From assembly GCA_003635195.1 (NCBI GenBank), contig PYIY01000201.1, positions 23,483 to 87,482 of the forward strand: 64,000 nt of DNA, written 5' to 3'. The notes beneath the pieces were generated by a model, which saw only the letters and a program-made list of their open reading frames with translations, did not search any database and was not told the DNA's origin. Origin of the DNA: Candidatus Poribacteria bacterium (GTDB taxonomy: Bacteria > Poribacteria > WGA-4E > WGA-3G). Below, piece after piece: positions 25,496 to 33,666 of this stretch (positions are counted from its first letter, which is position 1; each line of letters opens with the position of its first letter). Position numbers and translations under genes: made by a program.

Positions 25496-25936
25496 ATGGA
25501 TGTGAATCAACAACAGGAATTTGGGGAATGCCCCTCGTGTGCAAATACGAACCTCCGACGGTTAGATGGAAATTCATGGTTCTGCTTGGATTGTGACTGG
25601 GATAACCTTACTATTATTCCGAAAGGCAACGACGAACTCCTCACTTCCCTCCGGCACGGAGATGTCCATTCGCGGCGGATCGCCGCACAAGCGTTGATTA
25701 ATATCGGTGATGCTGATCGACATCTCGCCTCCATAATGGATTCAAACGCGCTCCTCGAAGCGTTAGATGACGAAGATGCCGATGTGCGTTACTTCGTCGC
25801 CGTCGCGCTCGGTAAACTGGAAGCCCGTCTGAGCCTCGGCAAACTCAAGCAGCTTGCCCGAGATGATGCCTCCGCACTCGTGCGCGAAGGTGCTAAAACA
25901 GCAGTTGAACAAATAGAATCACGTCAGTTACCTTAG
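25496..25936 (+). CDS. Zinc-ribbon plus HEAT-repeat protein
   Basis: A 146-residue protein. Residues about 9-38 form a zinc ribbon with paired cysteines (CPSCANTNLRR then WFCLDCDW). Residues about 50-140 contain helical HEAT/PBS-lyase-type repeats (SLRHGDVHSRRIAAQALINIG and ALDDEDADVRYFVAVALGKL), folds used for protein-protein interaction and found in phycobilin lyases. It may be a scaffold or a small adapter. The nearest recognisable neighbours are the radical SAM and PCP_red-like proteins, but no functional link is proven. Confidence 0.7.
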   Translation: MDVNQQQEFGECPSCANTNLRRLDGNSWFCLDCDWDNLTIIPKGNDELLTSLRHGDVHSRRIAAQALINIGDADRHLASIMDSNALLEALDDEDADVRYFVAVALGKLEARLSLGKLKQLARDDASALVREGAKTAVEQIESRQLP

Positions 25937-26020
25937 GGACTGTCAGCCATCGGTTTCCATCGGAAACCGTTAGCCTTTGAGCACAGCATGTAAATTGAAG
26001 CAACGTGCCGGGAAACCGCA

Positions 26021-26172
26021 TATACGGAGCAGATCGTTATTGACACAACCCACCTAAACGAACCGAAGGAAAATTAAAGATATGGAAGCGCAACCAACGG
26101 GCGCGCTGGATATACGGAGCGGATCGTTTTAATACAACCTACCTGACCGAACCGCAAGGAAAATTAAAAAAT
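26021..26172 (+). repeat. Duplicated leader (two copies of about 62-65 nt) before the Gfo/Idh/MocA gene
   Basis: TATACGGAGC.GATCGTT.. through GAACCG.A.GGAAAATTAAA and an ATG occurs at 26021-26084 and again at 26111-26175. The upstream copy ends in its own ATG at 26082, which opens a 16-codon frame stopping at 26132 inside the second copy. The gene uses the second ATG at 26173. Confidence 0.75.
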
Positions 26173-27237
26173 ATGGAGAAAGTTCGACTGGGTTATATCG
26201 GGTGTGGATTCATGGCGCAGAAGGTCCATATCCCAAATTTTATGAGCGTCCCCGACTGCGAACTCATTGGGCTTGCCGAGATGCGTTCCGAACTCGGAAA
26301 AGCAGTCCAAAGTCGTTTCGGTATCCCTCAACTTTACCGCGACCACAGTGAACTCGCCCAAAACGCCGACATTGAAGCGGTAGCAGTATCCGCTGACTTC
26401 GCCTTACAAGGTGAAATCGCCAAAGACCTCCTTTTGGCAGGTAAACACGTCTTCATGGAAAAACCGATGGCTGTTTCCACAGAACAAGCGGAGGCTATCG
26501 TAGCAGCATCGCAGGCGTCTGGCAAAAAGTTGATGGTAGGCTACATGAAACGCTACGATGCCGGAAACGAGATTGTCAAGGCGAAGGTAGCACAATTCCG
26601 AGAAACAGGTGAACTCGGACGTTTGACTTATGCCAGAAATCACGGCTTCGGCGGGGATTGGGTTTGTAATCTTGATACTCACATGGATGGCACTAATGAA
26701 CCAAAACCGAGCGCGCCTGTCAAAACCCCAGAATGGATACCTGAACAGTACCGAGGCTCCTATTTGGGATACCTCCAGCAGTATACGCACAATATCAATC
26801 TGATGCGCTGGTTCCTTGATGCGGGTGACAACGTCACTGTCAAAGCCGTCGATTTAGATGCGAACGGATATTCCGGGATCGTCATCTTTGATATGGATGG
26901 CATTCGTGTAACACTGGAAACAGGCCATGTTTCGCACTACCGCTGGGACGAACATAGCCAATTCTATTTTGAGAACGGCTGGGTTCACACGTGGGCACCA
27001 CCGTTGCTTTTAAAGAACACACCCGCAGAGGTTGAAATCTATCGCGCTGGTGAAGAACAGGAAATCACGCGCCCGATCCCGATACCGAGTTGGACCTGGG
27101 CATATCACAGAGAAGCGGAATACTTTGTCGCCAATGTCCGTAACGATGAACCCTTCCGTTCTTCGGCCGAGGATACGCTCACGGATGTTCGACTTTTTGA
27201 GGATATCTACCGGATCTTCATTGAGCAGCAGGGATAG
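26173..27237 (+). CDS. Gfo/Idh/MocA family oxidoreductase
   Basis: A 354-residue NAD(P)-dependent oxidoreductase. The Rossmann part starts VRLGYIGCGFMAQKVHIPNFM and contains HVFMEKPMAV, the EKP motif. The substrate-binding domain includes YLGYLQQYTHNINLMRWFL, the helix with the conserved His. It is slightly longer than most relatives. Its leader is a recent duplication carrying the ACCGCAAGGAAAATTAAA motif. Substrate unknown, probably a sugar or sugar acid. Confidence 0.92.
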   Translation: MEKVRLGYIGCGFMAQKVHIPNFMSVPDCELIGLAEMRSELGKAVQSRFGIPQLYRDHSELAQNADIEAVAVSADFALQGEIAKDLLLAGKHVFMEKPMAVSTEQAEAIVAASQASGKKLMVGYMKRYDAGNEIVKAKVAQFRETGELGRLTYARNHGFGGDWVCNLDTHMDGTNEPKPSAPVKTPEWIPEQYRGSYLGYLQQYTHNINLMRWFLDAGDNVTVKAVDLDANGYSGIVIFDMDGIRVTLETGHVSHYRWDEHSQFYFENGWVHTWAPPLLLKNTPAEVEIYRAGEEQEITRPIPIPSWTWAYHREAEYFVANVRNDEPFRSSAEDTLTDVRLFEDIYRIFIEQQG

Positions 27238-27270
27238 TTGTCAGTTGTCAGCAATCAACAATCGTATGCT

Positions 27271-27290
27271 ATTACGGACTTACGCAAATG
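27271..27290. repeat. Remnant of the GGACTTACGCA element end
   Basis: TTACGGACTTACGCAAATG carries the 11-nt terminal sequence of the MITE-like elements at 17.1 and 33.5 kb, without a detectable partner end nearby. Confidence 0.5.
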
Positions 27291-27379
27291 CCTGTGTATG
27301 AGTGCTACTTTATTTCATTTGAAATTGGGACTCGGATGTGCTATAAGTAAAATAGTTTTTTTATTTCGGAGGAATATAC

Positions 27380-27604
27380 ATGCCGATTCATTGGAGAGAT
27401 CACATCGTTAGCACGCCGGATACATTACGCGGTAAACCGCGTATTAAAGGAACAAGAATTCCAGTAAGTCTTCTCCTTGGATACTTGGCAGCGGGTTATA
27501 CTACAGATGAAATCATTGCTGAATTTCCTGATCTCAAAACGATGCAGATTCAAGCCTGTCTTGATTACGCCCGTGAATTAGCCGAATTTGAGGAAGTTGC
27601 TTAA
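27380..27604 (+). CDS. DUF433 family antitoxin-like protein
   Basis: A 74-residue DUF433 protein with the standard start WRDHIVSTPDTLRGKPRIKG and the helix-turn-helix-like core GTRIPVSLLLGYLAAGYTTDEIIAEFPDL. Such proteins are antitoxin-like partners of DUF5615 PIN-type proteins. A strong CGGAGGAA site precedes the ATG. The stop overlaps the next gene by 1 nt (TAATG), so the two genes form a coupled module. Confidence 0.88.
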   Translation: MPIHWRDHIVSTPDTLRGKPRIKGTRIPVSLLLGYLAAGYTTDEIIAEFPDLKTMQIQACLDYARELAEFEEVA

Positions 27605-27972
27605 TGGGATTACGGTTTCTGGCAGATCAGTGCGTCCCCATTGTCGCTATCGAGACGCTTCGTGATGTCGGCTATGAGGTTTGGTATCTCAGAGATCTTC
27701 TTCCGATTGAATCACCAGATAGGGTCGTCATCTCAAAGGCACAAGAGCTAAAATTAATTCTGATATCCATGAACGGTGATTTTGCCAACATATTCAACTA
27801 TCCACCGGCTAACTATCAAGGCATTATAGCACTTCAGGTGAGAAACCACCCAGAAGTTTTAACACAGATTGTATCGCGCTTGAAAGATTATCTTTCAGTT
27901 AATCCTGACACGGAGCACTACAGGGGTAAACTCTTTTTGGTAGAAGTCCATCGAATCCGAATTCGTCAATGA
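27604..27972 (+). CDS. DUF5615 PIN-like putative toxin
   Basis: A 122-residue DUF5615 protein, a PIN-like nuclease fold. It shows the characteristic LRFLADQCVP start (Asp in the first motif), a central EVWYLRDLLPIESPDRVVIS and the strand LKLILISMNGDFANI, in which the late Asp follows an N-G pair in place of the usual TxDxDF. It is translated from an ATG that overlaps the DUF433 stop. Together they are a plausible toxin-antitoxin pair; RNase activity is inferred. Confidence 0.82.
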   Translation: MGLRFLADQCVPIVAIETLRDVGYEVWYLRDLLPIESPDRVVISKAQELKLILISMNGDFANIFNYPPANYQGIIALQVRNHPEVLTQIVSRLKDYLSVNPDTEHYRGKLFLVEVHRIRIRQ

Positions 27973-28048
27973 ATGAAATTAATACCAAATCGATTGGTCT
28001 AATGAAACACTGAATCATCTGTACCAGCAAATTCCCTGTCCATACTGT

Positions 28049-30436
28049 CTACTTTCGCATCAGAATTTCCGTGTTGTTGATGTTTATCGCGAGTTCGTAG
28101 TTTTCCTGTAAGTATGCCGCAATTAAGGGGTGTCGCTCCTCGACACGGATACCGTCGACAGCATCGAACCAACCCCCTGTTTTAAAGATCACCAGACGCG
28201 TTTTGTCCTGTTCAAGGGCTGCAATGACCTCTTGCTGCATTGCAGGTGTCGATGCGTACGAGACCTGATGGAAACGAGAGACACCCGGCCGATTTGCGAA
28301 GAAATAGTAGGCACCCTGACTCGTAAAGTCGAAAATCTTTTCGTTCTCTGCCGTATTTTCCTGAATATAAGCGACAACCTTTTGAATCTGTTCAACTTGA
28401 TCATCTGGGATATCTACTGCGCCTGCACGCACTAACTCCTGCGCTACGGTGTTTTGCTTGAAAGGATTCTGCCGTAACCGCTGCCATTTTTCACTAAAAC
28501 CCACCAACGGATGATGTCTCTCGCCAACATACCAACAGAATATGACTATCGGAATGAGTATCCATGCTGCCTTCAATGCAGCGTGCCAAGGTCTCTGACC
28601 TTTTAGAGACGATAAGCCGACACGGAACATTCCGATAATACCACCCTCCAACGGAAGTAGACAGAGCAGCCATAAGAAAGTCGCACCATAAATCAGGTGT
28701 CCACCGTCTGAACGACCCAACGCTGTTCGAAAGAAAGCAACCCCACCGAGGAGTAAGAGCAGGAGTTTCATCGTGTTGACTGAATGCGTCCCAGATAGTC
28801 CGCGATATGTTAGGTAAGCCGCGATAATCAAAAAGATGCAGATCGGTAAATACCACCGAAATCCTTCACTGAAGATAAAGGCGTGCCATCCATCCGACGA
28901 CAATAGCGTAAGTGTTTTTGATAAGGATGGAAAAGCGAGTCCCCACGTTGCAAGTTGATAGCGACACTGGATATAAGAATTCCAGATCGCATCGTCCAAA
29001 GCACCATGCGAGAAAAAGTAGGCAGCTATTGGGAGAAAGCCTAACAGCAGCCCGCAGCTATAATTGATTAAAGGGAACGGGCGTTCCCGTATTTCTACAC
29101 CGCTCCGCAATCCATATATAAATAGAAACAGACCGATACCGCCTAACGTATAAAGCCCGATTTCAGTGCTGTACCAGAAAGCTAAACCTGTGAAGATACC
29201 AGCAAGAACCAGCTGCCACGAAACCGCATTAAGTTTTGATGTATTTTGGGAATGTGTGAAGACATTGGCAGTCAGGGCGAAAAAGATCAAAGCTGCTAAC
29301 ATAGGGAGCCCAACTCCAGCACCGAACCAGAATAGTAAACTTGTGAAAATACCGAAGAAAACCAGCCACCATGAAACTTCACTATTCCTTGAGGTCCTCT
29401 GCGGACGTGTCAAAAAGTTAGCGACAAAGGCAAAACTAATTAAACCGAGGCTGTGCCTTGGGGATACCCAGAACGCTGTGCCAGAGGCGATAAGCATACA
29501 TAAGAAGGCAGTCAAGAATCTGCCTCGAAAAACTTGTAAACCGAGCAGATAGAATGCAACATAACCGAGCGGCGCCAATATATCTTCCATTGACCGCACG
29601 CCGAACAAAGTCGGTTCAAAAAGTAGACCCCCAAACCACGCCAAATAAGCGTTTTGGAAGAGTCCGTGCTGGACATAGACATCCCGAAACGGCACCCCAC
29701 CGTGTATCATCTCGTTGAGAGGCGCGAGTCGCTCACCCTCGTGGAACATATCTATGTTACCGTGGAGACTCGCTGAATAGGTAAGCAGATAGATAAAAAC
29801 TGGAAGGATGACGTATTCGAGTCCAATACGTCCAAACTTTAGGAGTCTGTGATCACCGAAAGAGGTTTCGCCGCTCTCTTCGTCAGTGGGGTTTGCCGCG
29901 TTTTCGCCCTCACTCGTGTCATCTAAAACATTTGAATTCCACAGAGTAGGGAAGTACCGCTTATACAGCAGTACCAACTTCAGCAGAACCGACAAGGCAA
30001 TTGGTAAAAGTAAGCCTATTAGCGTCCGTTGTCCGATATAGTAAACCTGTAGCCAACAGAACCCTAACGGTATTGATGCCAATGCGTTCGCTTTAAGCAC
30101 ACGTACTATCGGTTGTGCGGTTAACTTCGCACACCAGCGCGAATAGAGCCACCATCCGCACCAATATAGCCATATCGCTATGGGGATACCGAGCAGTGCC
30201 AGCAGATAGAAAAAGTATTCTTGTTGTTTCGGGTACGCATTAGCACTGAGCCAGCCGACAACACCGGCGTTTGAGTGGTATTCAAAAGTAATGTATTTTT
30301 GGAGAGTTATCCCTAAGGCGATCGCGAGGGAGGCAGCGGAAAAGGTGAGAAGTCCGACATAGGGTCTGAGTGGCGGGGTTTTGACAACGCGCGCGTCCGG
30401 CATAAATTGCTGAAGGTAGGCTTGCCAGCGTGGCAT
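28049..30436 (-). CDS. Large polytopic membrane protein, possible glycosyltransferase (PMT/ArnT-like)
   Basis: A 795-residue inner-membrane protein with well over ten hydrophobic helices, followed by a soluble C-terminal domain (about residues 660-795, containing FDFTSQGAYYFFANRPGVSRFHQVSYAS). This layout, together with the periplasmic loop FHEGERLAPLNEMIHGGVPFRDVYVQHG after the first helices, is like lipid-linked-sugar glycosyltransferases of the GT-C type; the HEGE/H and Asp residues in that loop could be catalytic. No closer family is recognisable. It is downstream of the JAMM peptidase gene on the same strand with a 47-nt gap. Confidence 0.65.
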   Translation of the reverse strand: MPRWQAYLQQFMPDARVVKTPPLRPYVGLLTFSAASLAIALGITLQKYITFEYHSNAGVVGWLSANAYPKQQEYFFYLLALLGIPIAIWLYWCGWWLYSRWCAKLTAQPIVRVLKANALASIPLGFCWLQVYYIGQRTLIGLLLPIALSVLLKLVLLYKRYFPTLWNSNVLDDTSEGENAANPTDEESGETSFGDHRLLKFGRIGLEYVILPVFIYLLTYSASLHGNIDMFHEGERLAPLNEMIHGGVPFRDVYVQHGLFQNAYLAWFGGLLFEPTLFGVRSMEDILAPLGYVAFYLLGLQVFRGRFLTAFLCMLIASGTAFWVSPRHSLGLISFAFVANFLTRPQRTSRNSEVSWWLVFFGIFTSLLFWFGAGVGLPMLAALIFFALTANVFTHSQNTSKLNAVSWQLVLAGIFTGLAFWYSTEIGLYTLGGIGLFLFIYGLRSGVEIRERPFPLINYSCGLLLGFLPIAAYFFSHGALDDAIWNSYIQCRYQLATWGLAFPSLSKTLTLLSSDGWHAFIFSEGFRWYLPICIFLIIAAYLTYRGLSGTHSVNTMKLLLLLLGGVAFFRTALGRSDGGHLIYGATFLWLLCLLPLEGGIIGMFRVGLSSLKGQRPWHAALKAAWILIPIVIFCWYVGERHHPLVGFSEKWQRLRQNPFKQNTVAQELVRAGAVDIPDDQVEQIQKVVAYIQENTAENEKIFDFTSQGAYYFFANRPGVSRFHQVSYASTPAMQQEVIAALEQDKTRLVIFKTGGWFDAVDGIRVEERHPLIAAYLQENYELAININNTEILMRK

Positions 30437-30483
30437 GGTTCTTGCCTCAATTGATGTTGCGATCAGGAATTGATATTGCCGCG

Positions 30484-30939
30484 TTAGGTTTCCACAAGTG
30501 TGCCGGTAACCTCAATAAAATCTCGCGATGTTTCGTCCCATGTGAAAGCCTTCACGGCGCGGATCTCAGTGCCGTAAATGGAGATCACCAGATAAATCGT
30601 GCCCGGATAGGTCGGTTCATCCCACATCATCGCATCTGCTTTGTCTTTTTCGGAGAAATATGCTTCGTGATTCGGGTGTGAATGGTAGAACGCTTTGATA
30701 TGCTGTGTCTCAGACGCTTTGGTAACCTTGAACAAATCATCAGGATGTATTACGTACGCCGTACGCGCATCGCGCGGGTATTTGTCCGGATCTTCCTGAT
30801 GCAGTTCGTTCTGTATATTCCGGCATTTCCAGACAAATTCCTGCGTCCCATCGCTCAAAATAGCACCACAGCATTCATCGGGAAACTCCAATTTCGCATG
30901 GTCACAAATCTGTTTGAGGGTTTCTGGTTTTACAGTCAT
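30484..30939 (-). CDS. JAMM/MPN+ metallopeptidase, Mec-like
   Basis: A 151-residue zinc isopeptidase of the JAB1/MPN family. The metal-binding signature HxHx7SxxD is exact (HSHPNHEAYFSEKD, near residues 86-99), and the upstream catalytic Glu is in FPDECCGAIL. In Mycobacterium the Mec enzyme removes cysteine from the sulfur carrier CysO. Here the gene is 160 nt downstream of a CysO-like carrier whose C-terminus has a tail beyond its GG, so this enzyme probably cleaves that tail or releases cysteine, or both. No strong ribosome site precedes the ATG; its leader lies in a dispersed repeat. Confidence 0.88.
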   Translation of the reverse strand: MTVKPETLKQICDHAKLEFPDECCGAILSDGTQEFVWKCRNIQNELHQEDPDKYPRDARTAYVIHPDDLFKVTKASETQHIKAFYHSHPNHEAYFSEKDKADAMMWDEPTYPGTIYLVISIYGTEIRAVKAFTWDETSRDFIEVTGTLVET

Positions 30940-31099
30940 CAGTTATCAGTAGTTATCGGTTATCAATGTTAGAAAGTGTGCTAAAGTTTCAAAGTGTACT
31001 AAAGTTGCGAATGCCCCGCAGTGAGAGTAACTTTACGGACTTTACGAACTTCTTTAACTGTTCTCACTGCGAAGCATGATAACTGATAATCGACAGCCA
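30940..31099. repeat. Intergenic repeats between the JAMM and CysO-like genes
   Basis: It contains ATCAGTTATCAGTAGTTATCGGTTATC (about 30938-30965) and TTTAACTGTTCTCACTGCGAAGC with ATAACTGATAATCGACAGCC (about 31052-31098). These are copies of the same dispersed family as near 128-180. No gene is visible. Confidence 0.6.
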
Positions 31100-31387
31100 T
31101 TAATACAGATCGCTTCCGCCAGCAATTGCCGGAATAATCGAGATTTCGGCACCGTCTGCGACAGCGGTCTCTTTTCCGTCAAGGAAGCGGATGTCTTCAT
31201 CATTAAGATAGATATTTACAAACCGACGGATATTTCCGCCTTCATCACAAAGACGTTCTTTCATCCCCGGATAGTTTGCCTCAAGATTCTCAATAACACC
31301 TTCAATATCAGCACCTTCTGTCTCAACTTCCGCCATGTTTTGCGTCAAGCGTCTCAGCGGGGTTGGAATACGGACTATTACAGCCAT
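31100..31387 (-). CDS. cysO: CysO-like ubiquitin-fold sulfur carrier with C-terminal extension
   Basis: A 95-residue MoaD/ThiS-fold carrier. It strongly resembles mycobacterial CysO in RFVNIYLNDEDIRFLDG and in the end IIPAIAGG. In the carrier the GG terminus is activated and thiocarboxylated to donate sulfide to O-phosphoserine or O-acetylserine on a cysteine synthase. Here four residues, SDLY, follow the GG, so the precursor must be trimmed before use. A JAMM peptidase gene lies next on the strand, and cysteine synthase and CysH-type reductase genes lie upstream. A strong AAAAAGGAG site precedes the ATG. Confidence 0.9.
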   Translation of the reverse strand: MAVIVRIPTPLRRLTQNMAEVETEGADIEGVIENLEANYPGMKERLCDEGGNIRRFVNIYLNDEDIRFLDGKETAVADGAEISIIPAIAGGSDLY

Positions 31388-31410
31388 AAAATATATTTTC
31401 TCCTTTTTGG

Positions 31411-31554
31411 AATAGTTATCAGTTCGGTTTTTCTGCGAAAAACCTTTCAGTTAACAGTTAAGTAAGGAGATTTTCTGTGGAAACCTTCACAGAGAACGGA
31501 ACGGTTCCAAGAACCCTCTTAACTTATAACTTATAACCCATAACTTATAACCAT
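31411..31554. repeat. About 145-nt dispersed repeat with AACTTAT heptamers, copy 2
   Basis: It matches 24873-25018, with one heptamer altered (AACCCAT within 31521-31548) and small deletions. It fills the gap between the cysH-like and cysO-like genes, both on the minus strand. Confidence 0.75.
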
Positions 31555-32318
31555 TAAATCGAATAATGTAATCCACACTCTTTAGCGTTTTCTTCTGTGT
31601 CGTCGTTTTCTAATGCAGGGGTTGCATTTTGCCAACGCCACCGGCCCGCGCGATTCGGTTCTCCCGGTTTTATGGGCGTCGTGCAGATGATACATCCGAT
31701 GGATTCATAATAGTGACCCTGTGTGTCCGCTTCAAGCAACGGATTCACAGGAATTTCGTTTTCACGGACAAACTGCCATACGTCATCGGCACTCCACTGA
31801 ATCAGTGGACTCACCTTTAGCACTGGATGTGTCGTGGATGAGATGATTTCTGCTTTTCGGTGTTGTTTTCTGGCATCAGATTGGTCGTGACGTATACCAG
31901 TTATCCAGACATCCAGTGTTTCCAGCAGCCGTTGCATTGGTCGGACTTTTCGGATGTTACAACAGTATTCCTGCTTCGTTTTACTGTCAAAAAACAGGTA
32001 TTCGCCGTGTTGTGCGACCATCTCCTGAACTTCTTGTCGGTCAGGCTGAATCTGTTCGATTTGGATACCATAACGCGATTCTACCTTCTCAAAGAAGTCA
32101 TAAGTCTCAGGAAAGAGACGCAGTGTGTCGAGTGTGCAGACCCGGAACGGCAACCCGTTTTCAGCAGCTAAGTGAATCATCACCATACCCGAAAGTTGTC
32201 CACTTGTGACAATTGCAGCGCGTTCTTTGAACCGTTTAAAGAGAGAGAAAAGAATTTCTTGGGGACTCTCCGTCAACAGCACTTCTTGGCAGAGCGTCTG
32301 ATCTACTGGATAGTTCAA
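31554..32318 (-). CDS. cysH: Adenylylsulfate/phosphoadenylylsulfate reductase, iron-sulfur type
   Basis: A 254-residue reductase making sulfite from activated sulfate. It has the nucleotide-binding start AAIVTSGQLSGMVMIHLA, the core RKVRPMQRLLETLDVWITGIR, and cysteine pairs YCCNIRKV and GCIICTTP. The CC...CxxC set would hold the 4Fe-4S cluster that distinguishes APS-type reductases. The C-terminal ECGLHYSI carries the catalytic cysteine. The start is a TTG at 32318 because a stop lies 21 nt upstream and no ATG or GTG occurs between. It lies between cysteine synthase and the CysO-like carrier and so completes a cysteine-from-sulfate cassette. Confidence 0.92.
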   Translation of the reverse strand: MNYPVDQTLCQEVLLTESPQEILFSLFKRFKERAAIVTSGQLSGMVMIHLAAENGLPFRVCTLDTLRLFPETYDFFEKVESRYGIQIEQIQPDRQEVQEMVAQHGEYLFFDSKTKQEYCCNIRKVRPMQRLLETLDVWITGIRHDQSDARKQHRKAEIISSTTHPVLKVSPLIQWSADDVWQFVRENEIPVNPLLEADTQGHYYESIGCIICTTPIKPGEPNRAGRWRWQNATPALENDDTEENAKECGLHYSI

Positions 32319-32432
32319 TTTTTTGATCGTGTTCCCTTAGACCCCAGGTCCTGGTAGGTTCGGAATGTAATACAAGGAATGGATTTAGTCTATTCCCAGA
32401 CTAAATCCCCTAACCGAACCGGATTTTTTCCC
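32319..32432. repeat. Palindromic intergenic sequence between cysK and cysH
   Basis: TAGGTTCGG...GGATTTAGTC (32355-32382) faces GACTAAATCC...CCGAACC (32398-32420), forming a long imperfect hairpin. It may stabilise the mRNA or attenuate transcription within the operon. Confidence 0.55.
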
Positions 32433-33389
32433 TTACGGAAGATTATCCATGATATCCGATTCGATTTCAAAATAACGACTCAAACTGAAATAGCGTTCCC
32501 CGGTGTCTGGCAGAATCGTAACAACCGTTTTATCCGGTCCCTGCGCCCTTGCAACCTGTAATGCGGCATAGACATTCGCACCAGACGACATCCCGACCAA
32601 TAATCCCTCGGCTGTTGAAATGGACTTCATCATTTCATAAGCCTCTTTTTCGGAGACCGCGATGACTTCGTCAATGATATCTACATTAAGCACTTCGGGA
32701 ATCATCCCTGCGCCGAGTCCATCAATCCGAGTAGGTCCCGGTTTGCCGCCGGACAGCACTGCCGAAACGCTCGGTTCCACGGCGACCACTTTCACATTCG
32801 GACACGCTGTCTTTAAAACTTCTCCAACACCTGTCAGTGTACCGCCTGTGCCGACCCCTATAACGCAAAAATCGATGTCAGTACCGATTGCCTTGAGAAT
32901 TTCGACTGCTGTTGTACGGCGGTGAATTTCGGGGTTTGCGGGGTTCGTGAACTGGTTCGGCATATAGTGGCGTGGGTTCTGTCTGACAATCGCTTCTGCC
33001 TCCCAGATTGCGCTTGCCATGCCGCCGTGTTCTGGCGTTAGCACAATTTTCGCACCGAAAGCGGAGAGGAGTTCATATTTCTCGCGGCTCACGTTTTCTG
33101 GCATCGTTAAAACCACAGGGTAGCCTCTCGCGATGCCGACGATAGAGAGTCCCAAACCCGTATTGCCAGCAGTCGGTTCAACGATAGTATCCCCTTTTCT
33201 GAGGATACCGCGTTCTTCAGCGTCAACGACCATAGCATAACTAATTCGATCCTTGATACTGCCGCCCGGATTGTAAGCCTCCAATTTTGCGAAGATCGTC
33301 GCATCGTCCTTACCGGGTAGGGCATTCAAGCGAATCGTCGGTGTATTCCCGATGAGGTCTGTCAGATTTTTAGCGATTTTCATGTTCAT
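32433..33389 (-). CDS. cysK: Cysteine synthase (O-acetylserine sulfhydrylase family)
   Basis: A 318-residue PLP enzyme that adds sulfide to O-acetylserine (or, in CysO systems, uses the carrier thiocarboxylate with O-phosphoserine). It has LIGNTPTIRL at the start, the PLP lysine in PGGSIKDRISYAM (near residue 45), PTAGNTGLGLS, the phosphate-binding GVGTGGTLTGVG, and SSGANVYAALQ, all typical of CysK/CysM. An alternative start two codons in is possible. It begins a minus-strand group with the APS reductase and CysO-like carrier and has its own strong promoter. Confidence 0.94.
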   Translation of the reverse strand: MNMKIAKNLTDLIGNTPTIRLNALPGKDDATIFAKLEAYNPGGSIKDRISYAMVVDAEERGILRKGDTIVEPTAGNTGLGLSIVGIARGYPVVLTMPENVSREKYELLSAFGAKIVLTPEHGGMASAIWEAEAIVRQNPRHYMPNQFTNPANPEIHRRTTAVEILKAIGTDIDFCVIGVGTGGTLTGVGEVLKTACPNVKVVAVEPSVSAVLSGGKPGPTRIDGLGAGMIPEVLNVDIIDEVIAVSEKEAYEMMKSISTAEGLLVGMSSGANVYAALQVARAQGPDKTVVTILPDTGERYFSLSRYFEIESDIMDNLP

Positions 33390-33423
33390 TCTGCTTGTGT
33401 GTTTTAGACAATTGCCACTTTAA

Positions 33424-33452
33424 AGTATACCATAAACACAGCGAAAAGTCAA
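33424..33452 (-). promoter_or_regulatory. Strong promoter of the cysteine synthase gene
   Basis: Read on the minus strand, TTGACT (33452-33447) is followed after 17 bp by TATACT (33429-33424). It is about 35 bp before the cysK start and faces away from the promoter at 33487-33515. Confidence 0.75.
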
Positions 33453-33486
33453 AATTATTCAATAGATGGGCGAAGACACTCATTTT

Positions 33487-33515
33487 TTGACTTTCATTTA
33501 GTTTTATCGTATAAT
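33487..33515 (+). promoter_or_regulatory. Strong plus-strand promoter upstream of a MITE-like element
   Basis: TTGACT at 33487-33492 and TATAAT at 33510-33515 are 17 bp apart. Transcription would begin near 33522, run through the palindromic element at 33533-33652 and reach the small gene at 33667. Confidence 0.75.
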
Positions 33516-33532
33516 ACTTACAACATTAACCA

Positions 33533-33652
33533 TAGGACTTACGCATACCAGTTTAAAGTCCCCCTGATAAGGGGGATTTAGGGGGTTTAAAGGATAAAAT
33601 TGCCGTTTTTTGCGTCTAAATTTCCAATATTGCTCAATTTGCGTAAGTCCTA
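33533..33652. mobile_element. MITE-like element, copy 2 (intact ends)
   Basis: A 116-nt element flanked by TA dinucleotides (33533-33534 and 33651-33652). Its ends are GGACTTACGCA and TTGCGTAAGTCC, i.e. 10-11-nt terminal inverted repeats. Inside is the hairpin CCCCC-TGATAA-GGGGG (33560-33575). It has no coding capacity. The structure with TA flanks is like miniature derivatives of IS630/Tc1-type transposons, but the parent is not in the window. Confidence 0.78.
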
Positions 33653-33666
33653 TTAAGGAGACACTC

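Noticed and set aside
28049..30436. Confident assignment as a protein mannosyltransferase
   Set aside because: The layout fits GT-C enzymes but no diagnostic motif beyond an acidic/His loop was recognised.
17100..33652. MITE-like elements as derivatives of the ISAs1 copy at 63.5 kb
   Set aside because: The ISAs1 end begins CAGGG whereas the elements end in GGACTTACGCA with TA flanks, so a different parent transposon is needed.
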